From Weissella muntiaci (GTDB taxonomy: Bacteria; Bacillota; Bacilli; Lactobacillales; Lactobacillaceae): DNA of 64,000 bases. Positions 1 to 7,119 of this stretch are shown piece after piece. Positions within the stretch are counted from its first letter, which is position 1. Each line of letters begins with the position of its first letter. Under the pieces are notes generated by a model that did not search any database, had not been told where the DNA came from, and worked only from the letters and a program-made list of their open reading frames with translations. The translations under genes were made by a program, and so were the position numbers. The stretch is from the NCBI RefSeq assembly GCF_008107635.1, contig NZ_SDGZ01000010.1:137128-201127 (forward strand), read 5' to 3'.

Positions 1-683
1 GTCATAAAGGCCAACAAGGCCGTTTGTCCAATCTCGGTCACACTTAAATTATGCCTGAGAAGTTCCTCCAAGCGCTCACGTACTGTACCTGAAACTTCGT
101 CAAATTGAATTCCAATTGCCTGCAAGGAATGTTGCATCGGATTTGACTCGGTAATAACCATATTAAGGCTACCATCTCCCAGAATTTGAATTCCCGTCGT
201 AATCTTTCGTAAGGTTTGCCCCGTCGCCTGTTGTTCAAGCGCCTGGATTCCAGCCTGTACGCGCTTACGCAACGGCGACTCATCAACAATCAATTCCGCA
301 ATTGGTCGCAATACAAAGTAACGATTAAAAGCCTCTTTATGCGGAACATGTACATCATCTTGGTCAAATTCCTGCTCACCATAGAAGATGATATCAATAT
401 CAATGGTTCTTGGTCCCCAATGAATCTTACGTTGCCGATTCAATGCATGTTCAACTGTATGAATAACATCAAGTAATTGTGGAACCGTCAGGGTTGTCGC
501 AATTTCAACCGCCATATTAATAAAATCGTCCTGCACAATTCCACCAACCGGTGACGTTTCATAGTAACTCGATTTCTTTAATAGGAGGATTTCCGCGTGT
601 TCGGTTAATTTTTGAACTGCCTCATCCAAATAGCGCTGACGATCACCAATATTACTCCCTAAACTCAAATAAACTTTTTCCAT
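1..683 (-). CDS. folK: HPPK (FolK) with C-terminal extension, cut by window edge
   Basis: 6-hydroxymethyl-7,8-dihydropterin pyrophosphokinase, which transfers pyrophosphate from ATP to the pterin in folate synthesis. The first ~160 residues read as a complete HPPK: N-terminal SLGSNIGDR, then YYETSPVGG, the catalytic signature WGPRTIDIDI and VPHKEAFNRYFVL. The frame starts at ATG 683, 3 nt after the folB stop, and stays open to base 1. The remaining ~65 residues (ending SVTEIGQTALLAFM) lie beyond a normal HPPK and I do not recognise them; they do not look like the N-terminus of GTP cyclohydrolase I, the partner in the Lactococcus FolKE fusion. The true 3' end is outside the window. HPPK call is firm, the identity of the tail is open. 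Confidence 0.88.
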   Translation of the reverse strand, partial: MEKVYLSLGSNIGDRQRYLDEAVQKLTEHAEILLLKKSSYYETSPVGGIVQDDFINMAVEIATTLTVPQLLDVIHTVEHALNRQRKIHWGPRTIDIDIIFYGEQEFDQDDVHVPHKEAFNRYFVLRPIAELIVDESPLRKRVQAGIQALEQQATGQTLRKITTGIQILGDGSLNMVITESNPMQHSLQAIGIQFDEVSGTVRERLEELLRHNLSVTEIGQTALLAFM

Positions 684-686
684 CGC

Positions 687-1040
687 CTAACCTCTCATTT
701 CAATCTCCGTATGATCAAAGATACCATCAATTGGTACCGCAATCTTTCGCACATGGACTTCGACTGCCGCAATCCGTTCGCTGTCGAGTGCCCTAACCAC
801 TTGAATAATGTCATATGCAAGTTTCTCAATTAGATTAACTCGTGAACCACTGACAATCTTCTCGGTTACTTCGTAGAATGGCACATAGCTTAAACTATCA
901 TCGATGTTATCACCACCATTAAAATCAAAAGCCGTTTCTACAATTAGATCAACTTCAATCTTTTGACCAACAACTTTCTCCTCTGGCAAAACACCAATAT
1001 GCCCTGAAAACTGCATGTTATTCAATTTTATTTTATACAT
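687..1040 (-). CDS. folB: dihydroneopterin aldolase
   Basis: Cleaves 7,8-dihydroneopterin to 6-hydroxymethyl-dihydropterin and glycolaldehyde, the step before FolK. 117 residues, the usual length for the family. Family features: N-terminal GHIGVLPEEKVVGQKIEVD (the conserved G-x-x-x-x-E-x-x-x-x-Q region), SLSYVPFYEVT, and a basic VHVRK strand followed by the Pro-containing segment near the C-terminus. An AGGTG ribosome site precedes ATG 1040. Only 3 nt separate it from folK, so the two are one transcript. folC, the later folate gene, is ~39 kb away in this window. Confidence 0.93.
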   Translation of the reverse strand: MYKIKLNNMQFSGHIGVLPEEKVVGQKIEVDLIVETAFDFNGGDNIDDSLSYVPFYEVTEKIVSGSRVNLIEKLAYDIIQVVRALDSERIAAVEVHVRKIAVPIDGIFDHTEIEMRG

Positions 1041-1117
1041 CGTTTCACCTCATCCCAAATGAGCTTTTAACGATAAGTTTACCAAAAATGAGCACCTATC
1101 TGTTAATGTCTCTATTA

Positions 1118-1147
1118 ATTGTACTCTGTGAATCCAACTTGTAACAA
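1118..1147 (-). promoter_or_regulatory. sigma-A promoter candidate for folBK
   Basis: On the minus strand TTGTTA (1147-1142), an 18-nt spacer, then TACAAT (1123-1118), ~80 nt upstream of the folB start. The rest of the 1041-1262 gap holds only this promoter and the terminator of the upstream transporter. Confidence 0.5.
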
Positions 1148-1205
1148 AGTATCTTTCAAAAATAGTCAGACCAACTAATCATTCGTGCAACTTCCATTTA
1201 CAACG

Positions 1206-1241
1206 AAAAAGGTTAGCTGCCAACATTCTCGACAACTAACC
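1206..1241 (-). terminator. Rho-independent terminator of the ABC transporter operon
   Basis: Minus-strand hairpin with arms GGTTAGTTG and CAGCTAACC (one G-U pair) at 1211-1241, directly followed by five T. It lies just after the stop of the substrate-binding protein gene. Confidence 0.8.
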
Positions 1242-1262
1242 TACATAATTTAATTAAAATTT

Positions 1263-2102
1263 CTATTGCGCATTGGGTGTTCCAAAGTATTTCTCTGAAA
1301 TTTGATCAATTGTACCATCTTTTTTCATTTTCAATAGTTCTGAATTAACTTCTTTTCTTAATGTCGCATCACCCTTTCGGAAACCAACACCATATTGATC
1401 CTTTGGAAAATCTGTTTTAACAATTTTAAAATCAGCCGGATTTTTCTCGTGAGCCACAAAGTACCGCGCGTAATCGCTATCGATCAAAACAGCCTTAACT
1501 CGACCAACCTGCAGATCATTCAAAGCCTTATCAAAAGTATCATATTGCACGACGCTACCACTTTGTCCCATTTTATTCTTCAAAAGCTTTGGGTATTGCG
1601 TAAATTCTGTGAAGCCTGATGAACCACTTTGGACTCCCAAAGTTTGTCCCTTCATCTGATCCACCTGATCAATGCCATTACTGGTCATCGTTACCAATAC
1701 TTGCGTGTCAAAGTGATATGGCACTGAGAAGGCAACTTGCTTCGCACGTTGCGGTGTAATTGTAAAACCATTCCAGATCATATCAATGTGTCCCGTATCG
1801 AGCTCTGTTACGTTCATCGACCAGTCAATTGGCTGGAATTTGACTTTCAATCCTAAGCGTTTGAATGTTTCACGTGCTAGATCAACATCATAACCAACTA
1901 ACTTCCCAGACTTATCACGAAAGCCCATTGGCACGTATGTATCATCTAAACCAATCACGACTGTCTTATCAGCTGTCACCTGCTTCCATGTATCATTTTG
2001 ATGATTAACACGGTACCAAATTCCCCCAATTATTAATAAGACAATCGCTAAAGTAATTCCATTTCCCCACAGTTGACGCTTCCAATTTATCTTCTTCTTC
2101 AT
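1263..2102 (-). CDS. amino-acid ABC transporter substrate-binding protein
   Basis: Polar amino-acid binding protein of the SBP_bac_3 family, 279 residues. It begins with a basic stretch and one membrane segment (roughly residues 17-31, ITLAIVLLIIGGIWY) and lacks a lipobox Cys, so it is probably anchored by an uncleaved N-terminal helix. The ligand fold is recognisable from VVIGLDDTYVPMGF, GYDVDLARE, WNGFTITPQRA and DFPKDQYGVGFRK. The open frame extends upstream, but ATG 2102 has an AAGGTGA ribosome site and lies 10 nt after the ATPase stop. Last gene of a permease-ATPase-SBP operon under a T-box. Substrate is inferred from that leader (histidine is the best guess), not from the protein. Confidence 0.87.
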   Translation of the reverse strand: MKKKINWKRQLWGNGITLAIVLLIIGGIWYRVNHQNDTWKQVTADKTVVIGLDDTYVPMGFRDKSGKLVGYDVDLARETFKRLGLKVKFQPIDWSMNVTELDTGHIDMIWNGFTITPQRAKQVAFSVPYHFDTQVLVTMTSNGIDQVDQMKGQTLGVQSGSSGFTEFTQYPKLLKNKMGQSGSVVQYDTFDKALNDLQVGRVKAVLIDSDYARYFVAHEKNPADFKIVKTDFPKDQYGVGFRKGDATLRKEVNSELLKMKKDGTIDQISEKYFGTPNAQ

Positions 2103-2112
2103 CTTATTCACC

Positions 2113-2751
2113 TTAACGTTCAACGTCAGTTCCAAAATCAAATGTCTTATCAGCGATTGCCTGCGCAAACTGTAAATCATGCGTTACGATCAACTGTGTA
2201 ACACCTTGACTCTTAAGTTGCTGAATAACCCCGATCACCCGATCAGTTGACTCTTCGTCTAAGCCCGAGGTTGGCTCATCATAAGCCAAAATACCTGGCT
2301 TCATCGCCAAGGCCCGTGCGATTGCCACTCGTTGCTTCTGCCCACCAGACAGTTGAAACGGATATTGATTGCTTTGATCGGCTAAACCTAATTGATCGAT
2401 TAATTGATCAGCTAAATCATTTGCATCATTTTTAGCAGCCTTATTTACCATTATAGGTGCCAAAGTAATGTTTTCTTTCACTGTAAATTGTGGAAATAGA
2501 TTAAAATCCTGAAAGATTACCCCAACATCAGCACCAGTTCGTTCGCCTGACAGATCTAAATCCTGACCATTTAATTGCATCTCACCAGTATCAGCTGCCA
2601 ATAAGCCCGCCACTATTCGTAGAAATGTTGTTTTACCAATTCCAGAAGGACCAACAATCGTCAATACCTCACCATCGGCAATTGTTAAGTTCAAATTCTT
2701 AAAAATCGTCTGCTCTGCATATTTCTTAGATAAATTCTTGATTTCTAACAT
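2113..2751 (-). CDS. amino-acid ABC transporter ATPase
   Basis: ATP-binding subunit that drives import with the permease encoded upstream. 212 residues, slightly short for the family (~240). Walker A GPSGIGKTT near residue 34, Q-loop in GVIFQDFNLFPQFTV, signature LSGGQKQRVAIARAL, Walker B ILAYDEPTSGLD and H-loop VTHD are all present. 17 nt after the permease stop and 10 nt before the binding protein start, so translated from one message. The C-terminus ends shortly after the H-loop, lacking the tail of longer homologues. Confidence 0.92.
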   Translation of the reverse strand: MLEIKNLSKKYAEQTIFKNLNLTIADGEVLTIVGPSGIGKTTFLRIVAGLLAADTGEMQLNGQDLDLSGERTGADVGVIFQDFNLFPQFTVKENITLAPIMVNKAAKNDANDLADQLIDQLGLADQSNQYPFQLSGGQKQRVAIARALAMKPGILAYDEPTSGLDEESTDRVIGVIQQLKSQGVTQLIVTHDLQFAQAIADKTFDFGTDVER

Positions 2752-2768
2752 AACTGCCTCATTTCTCT

Positions 2769-3413
2769 TTAACGGTAAAAATTCAATTTACTTTCGATTC
2801 TGCGCATCACAATTGTAGCAACGGCAGTTAAGATCAAATACAATAATCCTACCAAAAGGTAAGGAAGCAAGGTAACGTCCCGCGCTGCTGCAATACTTCC
2901 AGCACGCATCAAGTCGCCCAATCCGATGACATATACCAATGAGGTATCTTTAACTAGATTAATAACTTCGTTTCCAACTGAAGGCATCACAATTTTCGTA
3001 ACCTGTGGTAAGACAATCTTACGCAAAGTTTGCCAACGAGTGAATCCTAAAACCTTCGCCCCATCGTACTGCCCTTCTGGGATTGATTGTAAACCTCCGC
3101 GGAAGATTTCGGCAAAATAGGCTGCGTAATTCAAAATAAATGTCACAACCGCGGCCTCAAAACGTGGCAAGGTCGCAATATGTGCCAAACTCAACCCATA
3201 GTAGACAAACACAATTTGCAACATCAAGGGGGTTCCACGCATAATCCATACATAGCCATTAATTAACCAACGAAGTAAGTAAATATCAGTTTTTAAAATT
3301 GTTGAAATAATAATTCCCAGAGGAATCGCACCAATCAGCGTTAAAATAAAGACTCCAAAGGTCATCTTTAAGCCATCCAATAGGCTGGGCAAAATTGTTA
3401 AAATATATTCCAT
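2769..3413 (-). CDS. amino-acid ABC transporter permease
   Basis: HisM/GlnP-type membrane subunit, 214 residues with about five transmembrane segments. The N-terminal region (FILTLIGAIPLGIII), the cytoplasmic EAA-type loop (ILNYAAYFAEIFRGGLQSIPEGQ followed by GAKVLGFTRWQ) and the LPQV segment are typical. First gene after the T-box leader, ~25 nt downstream of the leader terminator. Together with the two following genes it matches the gene content of the T-box regulated HisXYZ-type systems of lactic acid bacteria. I infer the specificity from regulation only. Confidence 0.9.
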   Translation of the reverse strand: MEYILTILPSLLDGLKMTFGVFILTLIGAIPLGIIISTILKTDIYLLRWLINGYVWIMRGTPLMLQIVFVYYGLSLAHIATLPRFEAAVVTFILNYAAYFAEIFRGGLQSIPEGQYDGAKVLGFTRWQTLRKIVLPQVTKIVMPSVGNEVINLVKDTSLVYVIGLGDLMRAGSIAAARDVTLLPYLLVGLLYLILTAVATIVMRRIESKLNFYR

Positions 3414-3439
3414 CTTCGCTACCTCATGCTCTCTTTATC

Positions 3440-3700
3440 AAAAAAAAAAAACGCCCTCAAGTAAGTTTCTAACTTACTTGAGGGCGAGTTCATTCGCGGT
3501 TCCACCTCAGTTTTCGCCAATCGTTACCAACTGGCTCTCACGATCTTATCTAAAAGACCAGCTGTTAACGGTTGCTAACCGGACTTACGTTACATAAGTC
3601 GAATATCATGGGTGTGGTTCATTTAGTGGCTTGATCGCTTCACAACTTCTGCGCGACTCTCTGGGCAAACCTACTAAACTACTCGTCCAATCTATCTTTA
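3440..3700 (-). ncRNA. T-box leader of the amino-acid ABC operon
   Basis: Minus-strand leader with the conserved T-box AGGTGGAACCGCG (3507-3495) and a terminator whose arms GCCCTCAAGTAAGTT pair perfectly over 15 bp (3453-3485), followed by twelve T. Upstream lie an AGTA motif and an AGAGAG distal element of stem I. The specifier is best read as CAC (3616-3614, followed by ACC), a histidine codon; this assignment is by eye. Uncharged tRNA would pair with it and with the T-box to prevent termination. Confidence 0.87.
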
Positions 3701-3738
3701 TTTATATTATGGTTAACTCTACGATCATCTATACCAAA

Positions 3739-3744
3739 TGTCAA
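3739..3744 (-). promoter_or_regulatory. possible -35 of the T-box transcript
   Basis: A perfect TTGACA on the minus strand (3744-3739) lies just upstream of the T-box leader and directly after the mreD stop. The -10 is unclear: TAGAGT fits a 17-nt spacer, and an ATAATATAA stretch lies further on at 3710-3702. Confidence 0.35.
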
Positions 3745-3748
3745 TAGC

Positions 3749-4345
3749 CTATTTGCGATTCAATGGCAACCGATCATCAAGGCTCTTCTCGTTCATTGTA
3801 TAATCGCCAACAGCTTTATGGATGGTTTTACCATAAAGCCAGACTAGGAACTGATATACAACTAACAACATTAATAGGTTTACAAGAAGCGTTGGAAATA
3901 AATGAAATAGAATAAAATCAGTGATATTTGCGTTCGCAAGATTAATAATTCCAAAAGCTAGGTAGTCAAATACCAAGTAAAAGCTCAAAGAAATGAACCA
4001 AGTCAACACTGCCGAACCAAAATTAGTCTCAAAATATTTTTTGACTACTAAGGCAATCCAAACGGCTAACGGGAAGCCAATCATGGCAATCCCGACGATT
4101 CCATTATAAAACAAGTCAAACAATAAGCCCGCGCCGGCAGCGGTGCCGTATAAAACACGCAAAGAAAATTGATTTTGCATCCCACCAATAATTGGAATTA
4201 GTAAAACAATCAAGGTCAAGAAGGGACTCGCAAACATTGGTTGATGGTATAATACAGGGGCTGCATTAAGTGCAATGCTCCCATCTAAAAGCATTGCAAC
4301 GAATACAACAAAGAAATGTAGCCACTTGGTTGGAATATACTTCAT
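3749..4345 (-). CDS. mreD: rod shape-determining protein MreD
   Basis: Membrane subunit of the elongasome linking MreC and MreB to peptidoglycan synthesis. 198 residues, with about five hydrophobic segments (for example FVVFVAMLLDGSIAL, FLTLIVLLIPIIGG, LLFDLFYNGIVGIAMIGF, TLLVNLLMLLVVYQFLVW). The MreD-typical short DG/PLF-like turns and the internal G-x-x-x-D-x-F/Y-x-G motif (GLLFDLFYNGIVG) are visible. ATG 4345 has GGAGTG 7 nt upstream; the longer frame starting at 4375 has no such site. It is not contiguous with mreC: three unrelated genes lie between (4463-6033), one on the other strand. Alternative: an unrelated membrane protein, but context and motif favour MreD. Confidence 0.75.
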   Translation of the reverse strand: MKYIPTKWLHFFVVFVAMLLDGSIALNAAPVLYHQPMFASPFLTLIVLLIPIIGGMQNQFSLRVLYGTAAGAGLLFDLFYNGIVGIAMIGFPLAVWIALVVKKYFETNFGSAVLTWFISLSFYLVFDYLAFGIINLANANITDFILFHLFPTLLVNLLMLLVVYQFLVWLYGKTIHKAVGDYTMNEKSLDDRLPLNRK

Positions 4346-4392
4346 TTGAATCACTCCGGTCAAAGAAATCATCATAAAATCTTTGTTTTTTT

Positions 4393-4418
4393 AACTAGTT
4401 TAGTTATAAAAACTAGTT
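4393..4418. promoter_or_regulatory. tandem AACTAGTT palindromes at the carbonic anhydrase promoter
   Basis: Two identical 8-bp palindromes AACTAGTT (4393-4400 and 4411-4418), centre to centre 18 bp, flank a possible -10 TATAAA (4405-4410). They sit in the divergent region between mreD and the carbonic anhydrase gene and look like an operator for a dimeric regulator. No regulator is identified. Confidence 0.35.
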
Positions 4419-4462
4419 TATCATTAAATCAACCCAAGAACAAAAAAATAGGAGTGTTTGCT

Positions 4463-5086
4463 ATGCAACTTGACTATTCACATCAACAGAATTGGCACTT
4501 TGAAAGTGGTCAGCATCAATCACCAATTAATATTGATGATCAATCCGTAATCGACTGGCAACGTGGTTCCGCCATCGAAATTGACTATCAAAATCAAGTT
4601 AGTGAAGCGCACAATTCAGGCAATGGTCTGGAAGTGCTAGTTAATGGAACTGCCATTCTCAATTACCGCAAATTTAATTTACTTCAATTCCACGTTCACA
4701 CACCGAGCGAACATCAGCTCAATCAGCATACCTTTGCCGCTGAAGTACATTTCGTACATCAAGCCTTGAATGGTACTAAAGCCGTCATTGGCGTTTTTTT
4801 CGAACTCGGCGCACCTGATCCTGTCATTGATTCAATCATGCAACATTGGTCCAAACCGGGCCAATTTGCAATTAAGCTGACCGATTTCATTCCAGCCGAT
4901 CCGGCCTATTATCATTATCTGGGATCATTGACAACACCACCATTAACCGAAAATGTTGAATGGTACATTATTAAAGAGCCCGTGACTTTGAGTTCAGAGC
5001 AATTGAGCTTTTTACAAACCTTAATGCCGAAAAATAATCGAGATTTACAGGCCGTCAATGATCGACCAATTTTATATCGCCCATAA
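4463..5086 (+). CDS. alpha-class carbonic anhydrase
   Basis: Zinc enzyme interconverting CO2 and bicarbonate. 207 residues. It shows the alpha-class signature: GQHQSPINID near residue 20, the zinc histidines in QFHVHTPSEH and the third in AAEVHFVH, and the C-terminal YLGSLTTPPLTENVEW with the gating Thr. There is no signal peptide from ATG 4463, which has AGGAG 8 nt upstream, so it is probably cytoplasmic, unlike many bacterial alpha enzymes. Bicarbonate supply for acetyl-CoA carboxylase (acc genes at 57260-61182) is a plausible role. It is a single-gene plus-strand unit inserted within the mre region, ended by a bidirectional terminator. Confidence 0.92.
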   Translation: MQLDYSHQQNWHFESGQHQSPINIDDQSVIDWQRGSAIEIDYQNQVSEAHNSGNGLEVLVNGTAILNYRKFNLLQFHVHTPSEHQLNQHTFAAEVHFVHQALNGTKAVIGVFFELGAPDPVIDSIMQHWSKPGQFAIKLTDFIPADPAYYHYLGSLTTPPLTENVEWYIIKEPVTLSSEQLSFLQTLMPKNNRDLQAVNDRPILYRP

Positions 5087-5090
5087 AAAA

Positions 5091-5116
5091 AACTGGAACA
5101 TAATCATGTTCCAGTT
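5091..5116. terminator. bidirectional terminator between carbonic anhydrase and SDR gene
   Basis: Perfect 11-bp stem AACTGGAACAT / ATGTTCCAGTT with a four-base loop, A-run before and T-run after, so it can serve both convergent genes. Confidence 0.88.
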
Positions 5117-5119
5117 TTT

Positions 5120-5767
5120 TTAGTCAACTAAAGTAGCCAAGGCTTCAACAATCGGTTGTCCGCCTGTATGCATCGTAATGACCTTTCGATAGGTCGCCTC
5201 ATTGGCCAATAAATCAGTCAAGGTCAGCGCAACGTCTTGAATTGTCGCTGGTGCCGAAATCTCATCGTTGACCCCAATTTCACCAGTTCCAGGATCTTCG
5301 GTCAAATAACCCGGTTGCAAAACAGTGTAGTTTAAATCAGTGTTATGCACCAGATAGTGATCTGCAAAATGCTTGACCACATAATAATCTGCCAAAGCCT
5401 TAAATCCAGGTGTCGTCCAACGCTCAGGTTTCAAAGCAAAGACCGTACTTAATTGAATGAAGCGGGTAATGCCGGCTTGTTCGGCAGCTTCTTGTAACTT
5501 TACAAAGCCAAACAAGTCAATCTGAATAAGGTTACCGCCACGAGCGCCACTCACGTTGTAAATCGCGTCAATCTTCAAAGAACGCAATTGTTCGACCATC
5601 ATTTCGCTGGTCAATGCTTCAAGATCAAAGGCCAAATGTTCAACTTGTGTTCCAAATTGATCATTGCCCTTTCTCGATGTCGCAATGACCGTATGACCTG
5701 CAGCCAGCAAATTTGGCACCAATTCTGTTCCAACACGTCCAGTTGCACCAATTACTAAAACTCGCAT
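5120..5767 (-). CDS. NAD(P)-binding SDR-like protein (NmrA/SDR_a5 type)
   Basis: Atypical short-chain dehydrogenase family member, 215 residues. The N-terminus is a Rossmann nucleotide-binding turn, VLVIGATGRVGTELVPNLL, with an Arg-containing ATSRKG after strand two, suggesting NADPH. Later segments LQPGYLTEDPGTGEI and QDVALTLTDLL resemble proteins of the YtfG/YwnB group. The Tyr-x-x-x-Lys motif appears as YYVVKHFAD. ATG 5767 is chosen over 5791 because the family starts at MRVLVIGATG and an AGAGGGG site precedes it. Substrate unknown. Confidence 0.75.
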   Translation of the reverse strand: MRVLVIGATGRVGTELVPNLLAAGHTVIATSRKGNDQFGTQVEHLAFDLEALTSEMMVEQLRSLKIDAIYNVSGARGGNLIQIDLFGFVKLQEAAEQAGITRFIQLSTVFALKPERWTTPGFKALADYYVVKHFADHYLVHNTDLNYTVLQPGYLTEDPGTGEIGVNDEISAPATIQDVALTLTDLLANEATYRKVITMHTGGQPIVEALATLVD

Positions 5768-5826
5768 ATATGCCCCTCTTTCACCCTTCAATCAAAGAGC
5801 AACCATCCAGTTGCACTTTTACTTAG

Positions 5827-6033
5827 CTAGCAATGACCATTTGTGTCTTCGTTAAACCATTCTGTATTCATCTCATCATAGATTCGTAAATAATCATTCT
5901 GTTTAACGAAATTAATAATTTGCTCACGACTCAATCCTGTTTTTTCAGCAGCATCACCGACTGTTACAATTTTACGACTCAAGATACCGGTGTGCACAAT
6001 CTCATATGGATCGTTGACTTTAACTGTTGTCAT
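5827..6033 (-). CDS. small uncharacterised protein
   Basis: 68 residues from ATG 6033 (71 from ATG 6042). The only upstream purine run, GGGGG, lies 10 nt before 6033 but only 2 nt before 6042, so the downstream start is preferred. The middle (VTVGDAAEKTGLSREQIINFVKQND) looks like a helix-turn-helix-like three-helix segment; no family is recognised. It lies 86 nt after the mreC terminator and 59 nt before the SDR start and may be cotranscribed with the latter. Confidence 0.5.
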   Translation of the reverse strand: MTTVKVNDPYEIVHTGILSRKIVTVGDAAEKTGLSREQIINFVKQNDYLRIYDEMNTEWFNEDTNGHC

Positions 6034-6112
6034 ATCATTCATACCCCCGTTTTGCCTCTTACTTTATATAAACATTATACATCAACTCCTGTTATCTACC
6101 TACCAACCCGAC

Positions 6113-6144
6113 AAAAAAACGACCACCTCGTCTGGAGGAGTCGT
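6113..6144 (-). terminator. terminator of mreC
   Basis: Minus-strand hairpin with outer arms ACGAC / GTCGT and inner CTC / GAG, followed by a run of seven T. It separates mreC from the downstream genes, so mreD cannot rely on the mreBC transcript. Confidence 0.75.
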
Positions 6145-6152
6145 CTATTTAC

Positions 6153-7004
6153 TTATGACTGTGGAATCGCTACAGATACAACCGGGATATTATTGAAATC
6201 AGTTGCTGGTTCAATCAAAATTTGCTTTGACGCACCACTATCATCCTTCGTAACTGACTCAACCTTACCAACGTAAAGACCAGACGGCGTTACACCACCC
6301 AGACCAGACGTCGTAACCAAATCACCCTTCTTAACATCAGTCTGTGAAGTGATGTTGCTCATAATAATTTGATTCTTTGTTTGGTTAAAGCCAGAAATAA
6401 TTCCGTCAACAACATCGCCGTTGCTTGCCGTAACTCGAATTGCAAAGCGGTCAGCTGTCTGGCTATTATCAGAAATCAATTCAACCTTGGCATTTGTCGT
6501 ATTAACTTGCACAATCCGACCAACTAAGCCACCTGAGCCCATGACAGACATGTTCTTCTTCAACCCAGCATCAGTTCCCTTATTAATAATAATCTGAGAC
6601 TGCCAATTAGAAGGTGAACGTGAGATAACGACTGCATTAACCACCTTGAAGTCAGTTAAGGTGCTATCTAGCTCTAACTGGCTCTTTAACGCCTTGTTTT
6701 CTGCTTGCAAAGTCTGTAACTGTACCTTTGCCTGTGCCAACTCATCAACACGGGTTGTTAATTTCTCGTTTTCTTGATACGTACTCAGCAGTTGCTGAAT
6801 CGACTGTGTACTATTAGCAATTGCTCGCACCGGCGTACCAACAACCTGAGCCGTCCACCCCGTGATATCTGATAACACACGGCTTGGTAATGATGGTTCA
6901 GATTGCGAGCTACGCGCATTGGAACTTACTGTAATAATTGCAATAGTCAGAATTGCGATTACCACTGCAATTACCAAACGCCGTGAAGAAAATGGGTTTT
7001 TCAT
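6153..7004 (-). CDS. mreC: rod shape-determining protein MreC
   Basis: Bitopic protein of the elongation complex that couples cytoplasmic MreB to penicillin-binding proteins. 283 residues. After a short basic cytoplasmic tail comes one transmembrane helix (LVIAVVIAILTIAIITV, about residues 10-26), then a coiled coil (QSIQQLLSTYQENEKLTTRVDEL through about residue 110) and the paired beta-barrel domain with VISRSPSNWQSQIIINKGTDAGL, MSVMGSGGLVGRIVQVN and KGDLVTTSGLGGVTPSGLYVGKV. Stop at 6153. 115 nt behind mreB, with a hairpin terminator in between, so it depends on readthrough or its own promoter. Confidence 0.94.
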   Translation of the reverse strand: MKNPFSSRRLVIAVVIAILTIAIITVSSNARSSQSEPSLPSRVLSDITGWTAQVVGTPVRAIANSTQSIQQLLSTYQENEKLTTRVDELAQAKVQLQTLQAENKALKSQLELDSTLTDFKVVNAVVISRSPSNWQSQIIINKGTDAGLKKNMSVMGSGGLVGRIVQVNTTNAKVELISDNSQTADRFAIRVTASNGDVVDGIISGFNQTKNQIIMSNITSQTDVKKGDLVTTSGLGGVTPSGLYVGKVESVTKDDSGASKQILIEPATDFNNIPVVSVAIPQS

Positions 7005-7079
7005 TATTACTCCCTTCGTCCGTCCGAACTAATCAATTAATTACTAACTAGAAATCATCAAACATTCTAGTCATTTATC

Positions 7080-7110
7080 TAAAAAAGCACCACACCGAAA
7101 ATGTGATGCT
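7080..7110 (-). terminator. terminator-like hairpin between mreB and mreC
   Basis: Minus-strand hairpin AGCATCACA / TGTGGTGCT (one G-U pair) immediately followed by six T. It would lower mreC expression relative to mreB. Confidence 0.75.
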
Positions 7111-7119
7111 CCATCAAAC

